Assembly: GCA_034664165.1 (NCBI GenBank)
Contig: JAXDIE010000059.1
Location: forward strand, 1 to 39,495
Length of the DNA stretch: 39,495 nt
Direction: 5' to 3'
DNA from: JACCVG01 sp034664165
Lineage (GTDB): Bacteria > Actinomycetota > Thermoleophilia > Solirubrobacterales > Thermoleophilaceae
The position numbers and the translations under genes are program-made. This document shows positions 7,371 to 14,188 of the stretch, one piece after another. The stretch's first letter is position 1, and each line of letters opens with the position of its first letter. The notes under the pieces were generated by a model. The model saw only the letters and a program-made list of their open reading frames with translations, did not search any database and was not told the DNA's origin.

Positions 7371-8179
7371 GCTACCTCTTCGACCCGGCCAACTGGCAGT
7401 GGCTGATCACCGACAACGACGTCCGGTTCATCCTCGAGGGCTTTCTGGTGAACCTCGAGATCGCGGCGATAGCGATGGTGGTCTCGCTCATCTTCGGGCT
7501 GCTGCTGGCATTGGCGAGGGTCTCCACGGTGCGGCTCGTGAGCGTGCCGACCGGGCTCTGGATCGATCTGTGGCGCAACCTGCCTCTGATCTTCATGATC
7601 CTCTTCTTCGCGCTCGCGATGCCACAGGTGTGGCGCGAGGCCTACGAGTCGCTCGTGCCGGGCTTCTTCCCGGAGGCGCTCCAGTCGGGGCGGGTTCTGG
7701 CGGCCCTGGCCGCGCTCGTTCTCTACAACTCCGCCGTCCTGGCCGAGATCATGCGCTCGGGGATCCTCTCGCTCGAGCGGGGTCAGTCGGAAGCCGCCGC
7801 CTCGCTCGGGTTGACCCACCTGCAGGCCATGCGCCTCGTGATCCTGCCCCAGGGCCTGCGGCGGATGGTGCCGGCCACCGTGTCCCAGCTCATCACGCTG
7901 AACAAGGACACGACCCTGGTGAGCATCATCGCGATCCAGGAGGTCATGCGCCACGGGCGGATCGTCACCAGCGCCAACTTCTTCGGCGGCGTTCAGGCGC
8001 CCGTGCTGCAGGTGTTCATCTTCATCGGCCTGCTGTTCATCGCAGTCAACCTCCTGCTGTCGCGCCTCTCGCGCCGGCTCGAGCTGCGCGAGCGAGCCCG
8101 AACCGGGACGACCCTCAAACGCGTGAGCGGCCTGGAGGATCAGGTAGCGGCCGAGAGCGACCTGCGCCCGGGCTTCTAG
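7367..8179 (+). CDS. Amino acid ABC transporter permease 2 (HisM/GlnP family)
   Basis: A 270-residue second permease with the same features: a LWRNLPLIFMILFF segment corresponding to the RNxP(L/Q) motif, and an EAA loop, EAAASLGLTHLQAMRLVILPQGLR, followed by the typical LITLNKDTTLVSIIA helix. It is longer than its partner mainly by a hydrophilic C-terminal tail of about 35 residues. The ATGA overlap with the upstream gene marks translational coupling. It is the last gene of the operon; tRNA-Cys on the other strand ends 9 bases later. Confidence 0.93.
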   Translation: MSYLFDPANWQWLITDNDVRFILEGFLVNLEIAAIAMVVSLIFGLLLALARVSTVRLVSVPTGLWIDLWRNLPLIFMILFFALAMPQVWREAYESLVPGFFPEALQSGRVLAALAALVLYNSAVLAEIMRSGILSLERGQSEAAASLGLTHLQAMRLVILPQGLRRMVPATVSQLITLNKDTTLVSIIAIQEVMRHGRIVTSANFFGGVQAPVLQVFIFIGLLFIAVNLLLSRLSRRLELRERARTGTTLKRVSGLEDQVAAESDLRPGF

Positions 8180-8188
8180 GCCCGGTCA

Positions 8189-8259
8189 AGGCGACGACCG
8201 GAATCGAACCGGTGTGAACGGCTTTGCAGGCCGCTGCGTAACCACTCCGCCACGTCGCC
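8189..8259 (-). tRNA. tRNA-Cys (anticodon GCA)
   Basis: A 71-nt cloverleaf on the minus strand. The acceptor GGCGACG pairs with CGTCGCC, the anticodon loop CTGCAAA holds GCA, and the T-arm is ACCGG-TTCGATT-CCGGT. The discriminator base is U, the known identity element of tRNA-Cys. CCA is not encoded. A TACCCT hexamer upstream could be its -10, but without a clear -35. Confidence 0.95.
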
Positions 8260-8287
8260 AGCGAAGGCAGAAGGGTAGCGGCCGGGG

Positions 8288-9763
8288 TCAGGCGGGCCGC
8301 AGCTCGGGCTGGAGCTCGCCGGTGTCGGCCGACGGCCGCAGCAGCGACACACCCGCCCCCACCAGGGAGATGGCGGCCAGCGCCCAGAGGGCGACGTGCA
8401 TGTTGGCGACGAAGGGGTCGAGCGTCTGGACGGACATGCCACTGGTCAGCCCGGAGAAGATCTTGAAGAGGGTGTCGCGCGGCACCGCGGTGGTCATGAT
8501 GGCCATCACAAATGCGATCGAGATCACCGCGCCTGTGTTCTGCAGCATCATCCGCGCACCCGCGGCGATCCCGCGCCTGTGCGGCTGCACGGTGCCCATC
8601 ATCGCAGCGGTGTTGGGGCTGTTGAACATGCCCGAGCCGATGCCCACGAGCGCCAGCCAGACCGCGCTCTGCCAGTAGGCGCTGTCCTGGACCAGCGTGG
8701 TCATGCCGGCCAGCGCGCCGGCCGATACGAGCATGCCGAGGGCCGACAGCGTGCGCGAGCCGTGGCGGTCTGCCCAGATGCCCGCGAGCGGGCTCGCAAT
8801 GAGCATGCCGATGGCCATCGGGGCCAGCTTGATCCCGGCCGTGATCGGGTCATCGCCCTGGACGCCCTGGAAGTAGAAGACGAACACGAAGAGCAGGGCG
8901 AATCGCGACAGTCCGTTGATGAACGAGGCCGCGGTGGCGGCGGCGTAGAGACGGTTCTCGAAGATCGTCAGATCCAGCATCGGTGCCTTCGCCCGCTTCT
9001 CGATCACGACGAACAGCGGCAACAGCACCAGGCCCACCGCAAGGCCCCCGATCACCAGCGGATCGATCCAGCCCGAGATCCCGCCTTTGGAGATGCCGAA
9101 GACCAGGCCCGTGAGGCCGACCACGTAGGTCGCGGTGCCGAGGATGTCGAGTCCCTCTGGCCGTTCCGGCCGGATCAGCTCGCGCAGAATCAGGCCGGCC
9201 CAGACGCTGCCCGCGATTCCGAGCGGCACGTTGAACCAGAAGACCCACTGCCACGAGATCGACACCAGCACCCCGCCGAGCACCGGGCCGATGACCAGTC
9301 CCACGGCCGCGACCATGACGTTCGTGCCCATGGCCAGGCCCAGCTGCTCCTTGGGGAAGGCGTCGGTCACGATTGCGGCGGCATTGGCGAAGATCAGCGC
9401 GCCTCCGATGCCCTGGAGGATGCGCCACAGGATCAGCTGGGTGCCGTCCGCAGAGAAACCCGCCCCCAGCGAGGCGACCGAGAAGACGATGAAGCCGGCC
9501 ACGTACGCCTTCTTGCGGCCGGAGATGTCCGAGAAGCGGCCCGCCGTGAGCACCAGGACGGTGGCCGCGATCATGTAGGCCAGGATCACCCACACCAGCT
9601 CCAGCAGCGAGGTGCCCAGCGCCCGCTCCAGGTCGGGCAGCGCGATGATCAGGGTGCCCGAGTTGACCGTGGCCATGAACATGCCGAGGCTCGTGCACGA
9701 CAGGGCCCACCACTTGTAGTGGTGGTGGTCGGCGGCGACACCGGGGCGGCGGCGGGCGCTCAA
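8288..9763 (-). CDS. MFS drug exporter, DHA2 (14-helix, EmrB/QacA) family
   Basis: A 491-residue membrane protein with about 14 hydrophobic segments and the DHA2 hallmarks: first helix MFMATVNSGTLIIALPDLERAL (motif D1 region), motif A-like GRFSDISGRKKAYV, a LILWRILQGIGGALIFANA helix, and motif C-like GPVLGGVLVSISWQWVFWFNVPLG. Such proteins export drugs or toxic amphiphiles with proton antiport. The TTG start overlaps the MarR gene stop as TTGA (9760-9763), so exporter and repressor form one operon. Drug-exporting MFS genes are commonly controlled by an adjacent MarR protein, which fits here. Confidence 0.93.
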   Translation of the reverse strand: MSARRRPGVAADHHHYKWWALSCTSLGMFMATVNSGTLIIALPDLERALGTSLLELVWVILAYMIAATVLVLTAGRFSDISGRKKAYVAGFIVFSVASLGAGFSADGTQLILWRILQGIGGALIFANAAAIVTDAFPKEQLGLAMGTNVMVAAVGLVIGPVLGGVLVSISWQWVFWFNVPLGIAGSVWAGLILRELIRPERPEGLDILGTATYVVGLTGLVFGISKGGISGWIDPLVIGGLAVGLVLLPLFVVIEKRAKAPMLDLTIFENRLYAAATAASFINGLSRFALLFVFVFYFQGVQGDDPITAGIKLAPMAIGMLIASPLAGIWADRHGSRTLSALGMLVSAGALAGMTTLVQDSAYWQSAVWLALVGIGSGMFNSPNTAAMMGTVQPHRRGIAAGARMMLQNTGAVISIAFVMAIMTTAVPRDTLFKIFSGLTSGMSVQTLDPFVANMHVALWALAAISLVGAGVSLLRPSADTGELQPELRPA

Positions 9764-10209
9764 AGGTCGTCCACCACCGCGGCCAGCCGCTGGAGCAGCC
9801 GGGCGCCCTGGCGGCGCTCGTCGGTGGTCAGAGCCTTGAAGACCATCTTCCGTCGCTGAGCCACTCGCCGGCGATGCGCCCTGACCCGCTCGCGACCAAT
9901 GTCGGTCAGCGTCACGGAGACAACGCGCCGGTCATCGGTGCGGCGCTCGCGCTCGATCACACACTGGCGCTCGAGGAGGTCGAGCATCCGCGTGGCCGTG
10001 GGCGGCGTGATGCCCGCGGCCTCGGCCAGATCACTCACCCGGCTCGCCGTGCCGCGCTCGAGCGCGTCGAGCAGGTGGAACTGCGATGAGGTCAGCGCGC
10101 CGGGCTCGGCCGCCGCACGGCCGCGCACCCGCCGGATGGTGCCGAAGAATTCGTCCCACGCGGCCTCGAACTCGGCGTATCCGGGCTCGTGCTTTGTCTT
10201 GGTAGTCAT
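9760..10209 (-). CDS. MarR family transcriptional regulator
   Basis: A 149-residue winged-helix protein. The DNA-binding core lies at about 45-110: LTSSQFHLLDALERG, then RVSDLAEAAGITPPTATRMLDLLERQ (recognition helix) and the wing ERRTDDRRVVSVTLTDIGRE. The flanking N- and C-terminal helices form the MarR dimer interface. It precedes and is coupled to a DHA2 exporter. A perfect 12-bp palindrome abuts its start codon, which points to autorepression of the operon, relieved by a ligand related to the exported compound. Confidence 0.93.
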   Translation of the reverse strand: MTTKTKHEPGYAEFEAAWDEFFGTIRRVRGRAAAEPGALTSSQFHLLDALERGTASRVSDLAEAAGITPPTATRMLDLLERQCVIERERRTDDRRVVSVTLTDIGRERVRAHRRRVAQRRKMVFKALTTDERRQGARLLQRLAAVVDDL

Positions 10210-10220
10210 TAGCTAGCTAA
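10209..10220. promoter_or_regulatory. Palindromic MarR operator candidate TTAGCTAGCTAA
   Basis: A perfect 12-bp palindrome that starts within the MarR start codon. A further TTAGC half-site follows 3 bases later (10224-10228). AT-rich, symmetrical sites of this size are typical of MarR-family operators. It lies between the divergent marR and ddn-like genes and could control both. Confidence 0.6.
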
Positions 10221-10250
10221 ACATTAGCCAACCGGTCACGTCGGCCCGTG

Positions 10251-10256
10251 TAGGGT
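10251..10256 (+). promoter_or_regulatory. -10-like TAGGGT, leaderless start of ddn-like gene
   Basis: TAGGGT lies exactly 6 bases before the ATG at 10263, so the first transcribed base would be the A of the start codon. No Shine-Dalgarno is present. Confidence 0.5.
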
Positions 10257-10262
10257 TCGGCC

Positions 10263-10718
10263 ATGGCCTCACCCGAAATGCCACCGCCCGGGTCGTTCAA
10301 GCTGAAGCTCGTCAACCTCATGACCGGCGCCCACGTCGCCGCGTATCGGATGAGCGGCGGGCGGATCGGGGGCAAGATGGGCCAGGGCGCGCGGGTCGTA
10401 CTCCTGCACCACGTCGGGCGCAAGAGCGGCAAGGAGCGCGTATCGCCGCTGATCGGCGTCCTCGATGGCGACAAGGTCGTCATCGCCGGATCCCGCGGCG
10501 GCTCCGATGCCACTCCGGCCTGGTGGCTGAACATCCGGGATGCGGGCCGAGCCAAGATCCAGGTGGGCACCGACCTGCGCGAGGTTCGCCCCCGGCTCGC
10601 CCAAGGGGAGGAACGCGCGGCGCTCTGGCCTCGCCTCGCCGCGGTCTGGCCCGACTTCGAGGTCTACACAACGCGCACCGAGCGGGAGATCCCGGTCATC
10701 GTCCTCGAGCCGGCCTGA
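10263..10718 (+). CDS. Deazaflavin (F420)-dependent nitroreductase family protein (DDN-like)
   Basis: A 151-residue split-barrel protein of the F420/DDN family. Recognisable elements are a central LLHHVGRKSGKERVSPLIG strand-loop, typical of this family's cofactor-binding side, then VVIAGSRGGSDATPAWWLNIRDAG and the C-terminal W(P)DFEVYTTRTEREIPVIVLEP. Members use coenzyme F420H2 to reduce quinones, nitroaromatics or other acceptors at the membrane or in the cytoplasm. The physiological substrate here is unknown. It starts leaderlessly, divergent from marR. A role together with the exporter in handling toxic compounds is possible but only inferred from position. Confidence 0.9.
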   Translation: MASPEMPPPGSFKLKLVNLMTGAHVAAYRMSGGRIGGKMGQGARVVLLHHVGRKSGKERVSPLIGVLDGDKVVIAGSRGGSDATPAWWLNIRDAGRAKIQVGTDLREVRPRLAQGEERAALWPRLAAVWPDFEVYTTRTEREIPVIVLEPA

Positions 10719-10730
10719 CCCGACCCGCCC

Positions 10731-10736
10731 TATAAT
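10731..10736 (+). promoter_or_regulatory. -10 box TATAAT of tRNA-Gly
   Basis: A perfect consensus -10 hexamer ends 11 bases before the tRNA 5' end, the right place for a start site a few bases ahead of the mature tRNA. No good -35 is visible at 16-18 bases upstream. Confidence 0.7.
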
Positions 10737-10747
10737 GCGCCGTTCGC

Positions 10748-10821
10748 GCGGATGTAGCTCAGTTGGCTAGAGCGTCTGCTTGCCATGCAGAAGGTCGTGG
10801 GTTCGAGTCCCATCATCCGCT
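10748..10821 (+). tRNA. tRNA-Gly (anticodon GCC)
   Basis: A 74-nt cloverleaf. The acceptor GCGGATG pairs with CATCCGC, the D-stem is GCTC/GAGC, the anticodon stem TCTGC/GCAGA with loop TTGCCAT (GCC), and the T-arm GTGGG-TTCGAGT-CCCAT. The discriminator is T. A TCCA follows, but offset by one base from where an encoded CCA would be. The next gene's ATG starts only 3 bases after the discriminator. Confidence 0.95.
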
Positions 10822-10824
10822 TCC

Positions 10825-11226
10825 ATGCCGCAGGAGAACGTCGACGTCGTCCGGAGGGGCTACGAGCACGTGAGTCGGACCGGCGACCTGCTCCCCGAGA
10901 TATTCCACCCCGATTTCGTTTGGGACATGTCGAGGTTCGGGGGCTGGCTCGAGCGCCAGACGTACGCCGGGATCGAGGGCGCCCGGGAGTTCATGTCCGA
11001 CTGGGCTGAGGCGTGGGACGAGTGGGAGCTGAAGCTGGCGGATCTACGCGAGGCCGGCGGCCAGGTGGTCGCGATCGCAACGCAGACGGGCCGCTCCAGG
11101 GTCTCGGGTCTTCGGGTGGACATGGAGTTCGCGCAGGTCTGGTCTCTTGCAGACGGGCTACAGATCCGTATGGAGATGTACGCCGATGTGCAGGAGGCTC
11201 TGGCAGCCGCGGGCCTGTCGGACTAG
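10825..11226 (+). CDS. SnoaL/NTF2-like small protein
   Basis: The start ATG at 10825 is chosen because the open frame upstream is tRNA-Gly. The product has 133 residues with the NTF2-like cone fold of SnoaL-type proteins: helix NVDVVRRGYEHVSR, then EIFHPDFVWDMSRF, the YAGIEGAREFMSDWAEAWDEW helices, and strands QVVAIATQTGRS, VDMEFAQVWSLADG and RMEMYADVQEALAAAG. Related proteins are polyketide cyclases, dehydratases or ligand binders; the catalytic residues cannot be assigned. There is no SD between tRNA and ATG, so translation may depend on tRNA 3' processing creating a leaderless end. It converges on the ECF sigma gene with a 3-base gap. Confidence 0.82.
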   Translation: MPQENVDVVRRGYEHVSRTGDLLPEIFHPDFVWDMSRFGGWLERQTYAGIEGAREFMSDWAEAWDEWELKLADLREAGGQVVAIATQTGRSRVSGLRVDMEFAQVWSLADGLQIRMEMYADVQEALAAAGLSD

Positions 11227-11229
11227 CGG

Positions 11230-12744
11230 CTACTCGGTCTTGTCCGGCTTCCCGCCACCCGGTGGCGAGTCGGGCTTTCCCCCACCGGCCGAGCCGTGGT
11301 TGCCGGTATCGGAGGCCCCGCCGCCGTTCCCGCCGGCGTTGGAGTTGGCATTTGCATGGGCTGAGCCCTGGGAGTTGGCGCCGGCGGATGACCCTCCGCC
11401 TCCTCCGGCGTTCGACGAGTGGATGGCGCCCTGAGATCCGCTGGACCCTCCAGAGCTCGAGTGGGCGGACGACTGCGCTGCGCCGTTCGCGCCCTTTGAG
11501 ACCTCGGTCGCCCGGATCTGCCCCGGGGCCGATGAGGACTGAGACTGCGACCCCTCGCTCCCAGTCGCCCCGGCTGACGGAGCCGGTGCCTCGGCCACGG
11601 GCGCGGCCGCGGCGGGAGCGGAGTCGTTACCGCCACTGTGATGCCCGCCTTGGGCGTGGCCATGCCCGGCTCGCGACCCATGCCTGTCCTGCCGGCCACC
11701 GCTCCCGTGGTCCCCGCCATGCTTGGCGCCGCCGCCGTCAGCCGGCTCAGCGTCGGCCGCAGCCCGCTCTGGCCCGGCTATCGGTGCGGGCTCGCGTGCA
11801 GGCCCCGGCCGATCCTGCCCTGGCCCGCTGTTGCTCACCCCTACGCCGACCCCCGCGGCCACCAGCCCGCCGGCCACCAGTGCCGCCACAACCTTTCCGC
11901 CAACAAGGCTCGCGCCACCACCCGCCAGAGCTGCGGCACCGCCGGCCCCGCCGGCGCCGATCGTGCCGAGCACGGCCTCGCGTAGTCCGGCGCCGGGGAC
12001 GATCGGCAGCAGCAGCGCAAGCTGCGCCCGCTGTGCGCGGACCTCGTCACGGAACTCGCGGCAGCCCTCGCACACGCGAAGGTGTTCGCGGATCTCGCGC
12101 CGGCGCAGTGCGGCGCCGGTCAGGGTGGCCAGCTGCTCCCTGATGGCGGAGCAGTCCGTATCGCGTGCCTGGCGACCGGCCATCAGGGCCGTCCTTGCCT
12201 GGAAGACGAGCGCCTTGACCTTGCGCGCCGGGCAGGAGAGCACGGCGCCGATCTCCTCGTGCGAGAGATCTCCGAGCTCGGCCAGCACGAGGGCGGTGCG
12301 CTGGTCTTCGGGGAGCCTGGCGAGGTCGCCGAGGATCGCCCGGAGCTCCTCGGAGCGCTCTGCCGTGCCCGCAACGCCCTCGGCCGCAGGCATGTCGACC
12401 TCTTCCAGCGGCTGCTCCCGCCGAGTCCGGAGAATCGACAGTGCGCGGTTGCGCGCGACCGTGTAGAGCCAGGGCTTGAGGCGGACGTCGCCGGGCCCCT
12501 CGAGCTCGCGGTGGGCGGCAAGCATCGTGTGTTGAACGACGTCTTCGGCCTCGTGACTGGATCCGAGGAGCTGGGCCGCGTAGGAGAGCAGGCTTGCTGC
12601 GTGGCGGTCGTAGATGACCGCAAAGGCGGCGGCGTCCCCCTCGCCGGCAAGTTGCCCCAGGCGATCGTCGGACATGCGCACAAGCAGTGCCCGGGGGCGC
12701 TTGATGCGCCCACGGGCACTGCGAGGAATGGGGCTGGCCTCCAT
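11230..12744 (-). CDS. ECF sigma factor fused to zinc-finger, membrane helix and His/Ser/Gly-rich tail
   Basis: A 504-residue protein. Region 2 lies at about 40-105 (AFAVIYDRHAASLLSY, DVVQHTMLAAHRE, PWLYTVARNRAL) and region 4 at about 135-192 (LARLPEDQRTALVLAELGDL, then HEEIGAVLSCPARKVKALV). Next is a zinc-finger like those of anti-sigma factors: C198, then H221-x3-C225-x2-C228. One membrane helix follows at about 284-304. The last 200 residues are low-complexity Gly/Ser/Ala/Pro, with a His-rich patch near 345-375. Sigma and anti-sigma-like parts are thus in one chain with a probable extracytoplasmic tail. ECF factors with C-terminal extensions are known in Actinobacteria. ATG 12744 is preferred over ATG 12675 because GATAAT sits 6 bases before it. 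Confidence 0.85.
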   Translation of the reverse strand: MEASPIPRSARGRIKRPRALLVRMSDDRLGQLAGEGDAAAFAVIYDRHAASLLSYAAQLLGSSHEAEDVVQHTMLAAHRELEGPGDVRLKPWLYTVARNRALSILRTRREQPLEEVDMPAAEGVAGTAERSEELRAILGDLARLPEDQRTALVLAELGDLSHEEIGAVLSCPARKVKALVFQARTALMAGRQARDTDCSAIREQLATLTGAALRRREIREHLRVCEGCREFRDEVRAQRAQLALLLPIVPGAGLREAVLGTIGAGGAGGAAALAGGGASLVGGKVVAALVAGGLVAAGVGVGVSNSGPGQDRPGPAREPAPIAGPERAAADAEPADGGGAKHGGDHGSGGRQDRHGSRAGHGHAQGGHHSGGNDSAPAAAAPVAEAPAPSAGATGSEGSQSQSSSAPGQIRATEVSKGANGAAQSSAHSSSGGSSGSQGAIHSSNAGGGGGSSAGANSQGSAHANANSNAGGNGGGASDTGNHGSAGGGKPDSPPGGGKPDKTE

Positions 12745-12750
12745 CCGCGC

Positions 12751-12756
12751 ATTATC
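12751..12756 (-). promoter_or_regulatory. -10-like GATAAT, leaderless start of ECF sigma gene
   Basis: On the minus strand GATAAT is followed by 6 bases and the ATG at 12744. It supports the longer start and suggests a leaderless transcript. Confidence 0.5.
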
Positions 12757-12797
12757 GAGTGTTGCGAGGCATTGCGGGAGGCCAACCGAACAGGCGG

Positions 12798-13337
12798 CTA
12801 GGCGGCTGCTTCAGCGAGGGCCGAGACGCACTTGCCGAACGCGTTGCTGCCGTTCTTGTTGGTGCCGTGAGCAGTGCGGAAGGCGACGGGGTCGGCCTTC
12901 TGCTCGGTGTGGCACTGGCGAGCGGCGTTCAGCTCCGCGGCGTCGGCCGCGTTCTGCTCGTCCTGGAGGTCGTCCGCCTTGGCGGACACGCACTTGCCGA
13001 ACGCGTTCTTGCCGTTTCCGTTCGTCCCGTACTTGGTCGTGAAGGCAACCGGATCGGCGGCCTGCTCGGCCTTGCAGGCCTTGGCGGCGTTGGCAGCGAT
13101 GGTCGAGGCCTGGGCGGCCTGCTCCCGAGCGGTGCGCGAAACGCACTTGCCGAACGCGTTCTTGCGGTTCTTGTTGCTTCCGTACGTGAGCGCGAAGTTC
13201 TCGGCGCCCATTGCGCTGCGCTCGGCCTTGCAGGCCTTGGCGGCGCTCTTCGAGCCGGCGTCGGCCGGCTTGTCGGCGAAGGCTGCGGGTGCGAGCAACA
13301 GGCACGCAGCCGTACAGCCGATGATCAGCTTCTTCAT
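12798..13337 (-). CDS. Secreted protein with three Cys-pair NAFGKCVS repeats
   Basis: A 179-residue protein with a strong SD (GGAGGAAAC) 4 bases before ATG 13337. Residues 1-21 are a signal peptide (MKKLIIG... ending AFA). The mature chain is three repeats of about 50 residues. Each starts with (A/Q)C(K/H)xE, runs through a YGTN-like turn (YGSNKN, YGTNGN, HGTNKN) and ends NAFGKCVS. Cysteines are at 36/65, 88/115 and 142/170, one pair per repeat, which suggests three disulfide-closed modules on the outside of the cell. Ala-rich helices link them. I know no function for this motif. It lies next to the ECF sigma gene, same strand, 53 bases upstream of it. Confidence 0.8.
   Translation of the reverse strand: MKKLIIGCTAACLLLAPAAFADKPADAGSKSAAKACKAERSAMGAENFALTYGSNKNRKNAFGKCVSRTAREQAAQASTIAANAAKACKAEQAADPVAFTTKYGTNGNGKNAFGKCVSAKADDLQDEQNAADAAELNAARQCHTEQKADPVAFRTAHGTNKNGSNAFGKCVSALAEAAA
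12821..13177 (-). repeat. Three coding repeats (about 150 bp period)
   Basis: The core CGCACTTGCCGAACGCGTT (plus-strand reading) recurs at about 12827, 12988 and 13141, marking the NAFGKCV end of each protein repeat. It is conserved at DNA level as well as in protein, which fits a recent duplication or strong codon bias. Confidence 0.75.
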
Positions 13338-13407
13338 GACGTTTCCTCCGATTTCGGGGTTCCTGCTACTTCAACGCGCCAGGGGGCCCGAGGTTGGGAG
13401 GTGAACG

Positions 13408-14175
13408 TCAGACCACGCGGTCCGCGCCCGCGTAGACGTTGACCTGTCCGCCACGCGCGAACCCGCAGAGCGTCATGCCGCGGTCGGCCGCCAGCGAGAC
13501 GGCCAGCGAGGTTGGTGCCCCTACGCCCACCAGCACCGGGCAGCCCGCCACGGCCGCCTTCTGGACGAGCTCGAACGCAAGGCGGCCGCTGACGCAGAGC
13601 AGCCGATCGTGCAGGGGCAGCTCGCCGTCCAGGAGGCACCGCCCCACGACCTTGTCCAGCGCGTTGTGACGGCCCACGTCCTCACGTGCCAGCAGCAGCT
13701 GCCCGGCGGAGTCGAAGAGCCCCGCGGCGTGGAGGCCTCCGGTCAGCTCGAACGCCGGTTGCCTGAGGCGGTCCGGCAGGCCGGCCAGCAGCTCCCGTGC
13801 AACCGGCGGGCCCGGGGGCAGGCCCTCGGCGAATCGCGCCACCTCCTCGAGCGCGCCCTTGCCGCACACCCCGCACGAGGAGGTCATGTAGAAGCTGCGA
13901 CGGCGCGGATCCTCGGTGAGCCGGCCCGAGACATCGACGGTGTTGGCAGGGAGGTCGTCGGGAACTCCCACGTGCGGAGCCTCCGACAACAGGCCCTCAC
14001 CCCAGAGAAACCCAGCGGCCAGCTCCTCGTCATGCCCGGGAGTACGCATGGTCACGGCCAGGGGAGTGCCGTTCACCCTGATCTCGAGCGGCTCCTCGAC
14101 CGCAACGCGGTCGGACACGCCATCGTGATCGGCGCGGGCGTACATGCGGGCTGCATCCCGGGTTGGATCGGCCAT
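13408..14175 (-). CDS. fdhD: Formate dehydrogenase accessory sulfurtransferase FdhD
   Basis: ATG 14175 gives 255 residues; further upstream the frame would run into the divergent fdhF-like gene. FdhD carries sulfur from IscS-type desulfurase to the molybdenum cofactor of formate dehydrogenases. The hallmark Cys pair is C101-x2-C104 in TSSCGVCGKG. Other conserved parts are EEPLEIRVNG near the start, the MRTPGHDEELAAGFLWGEG cofactor segment, REDVGRHNALDKVVG and the SGRLAFELVQKA end region. GATACT stands 7 bases before the ATG. It is divergent, with 13 bases between, from the molybdoenzyme it probably serves. Confidence 0.95.
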   Translation of the reverse strand: MADPTRDAARMYARADHDGVSDRVAVEEPLEIRVNGTPLAVTMRTPGHDEELAAGFLWGEGLLSEAPHVGVPDDLPANTVDVSGRLTEDPRRRSFYMTSSCGVCGKGALEEVARFAEGLPPGPPVARELLAGLPDRLRQPAFELTGGLHAAGLFDSAGQLLLAREDVGRHNALDKVVGRCLLDGELPLHDRLLCVSGRLAFELVQKAAVAGCPVLVGVGAPTSLAVSLAADRGMTLCGFARGGQVNVYAGADRVV

Positions 14176-14182
14176 TGCGAGA

Positions 14183-14188
14183 AGTATC
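14183..14188 (-). promoter_or_regulatory. -10-like GATACT, leaderless start of fdhD
   Basis: On the minus strand GATACT is followed by 7 bases and the fdhD ATG. The hexamer directly abuts the proposed GTG start of the divergent molybdoenzyme gene, so the two starts share almost no spacer. Confidence 0.4.

Noticed and set aside
8396..9859. Long plus-strand open frame across the exporter and MarR genes
   Set aside because: It is antisense to two clear genes, Arg/His/Gln-rich and without any domain; GC-rich DNA commonly leaves such frames open.
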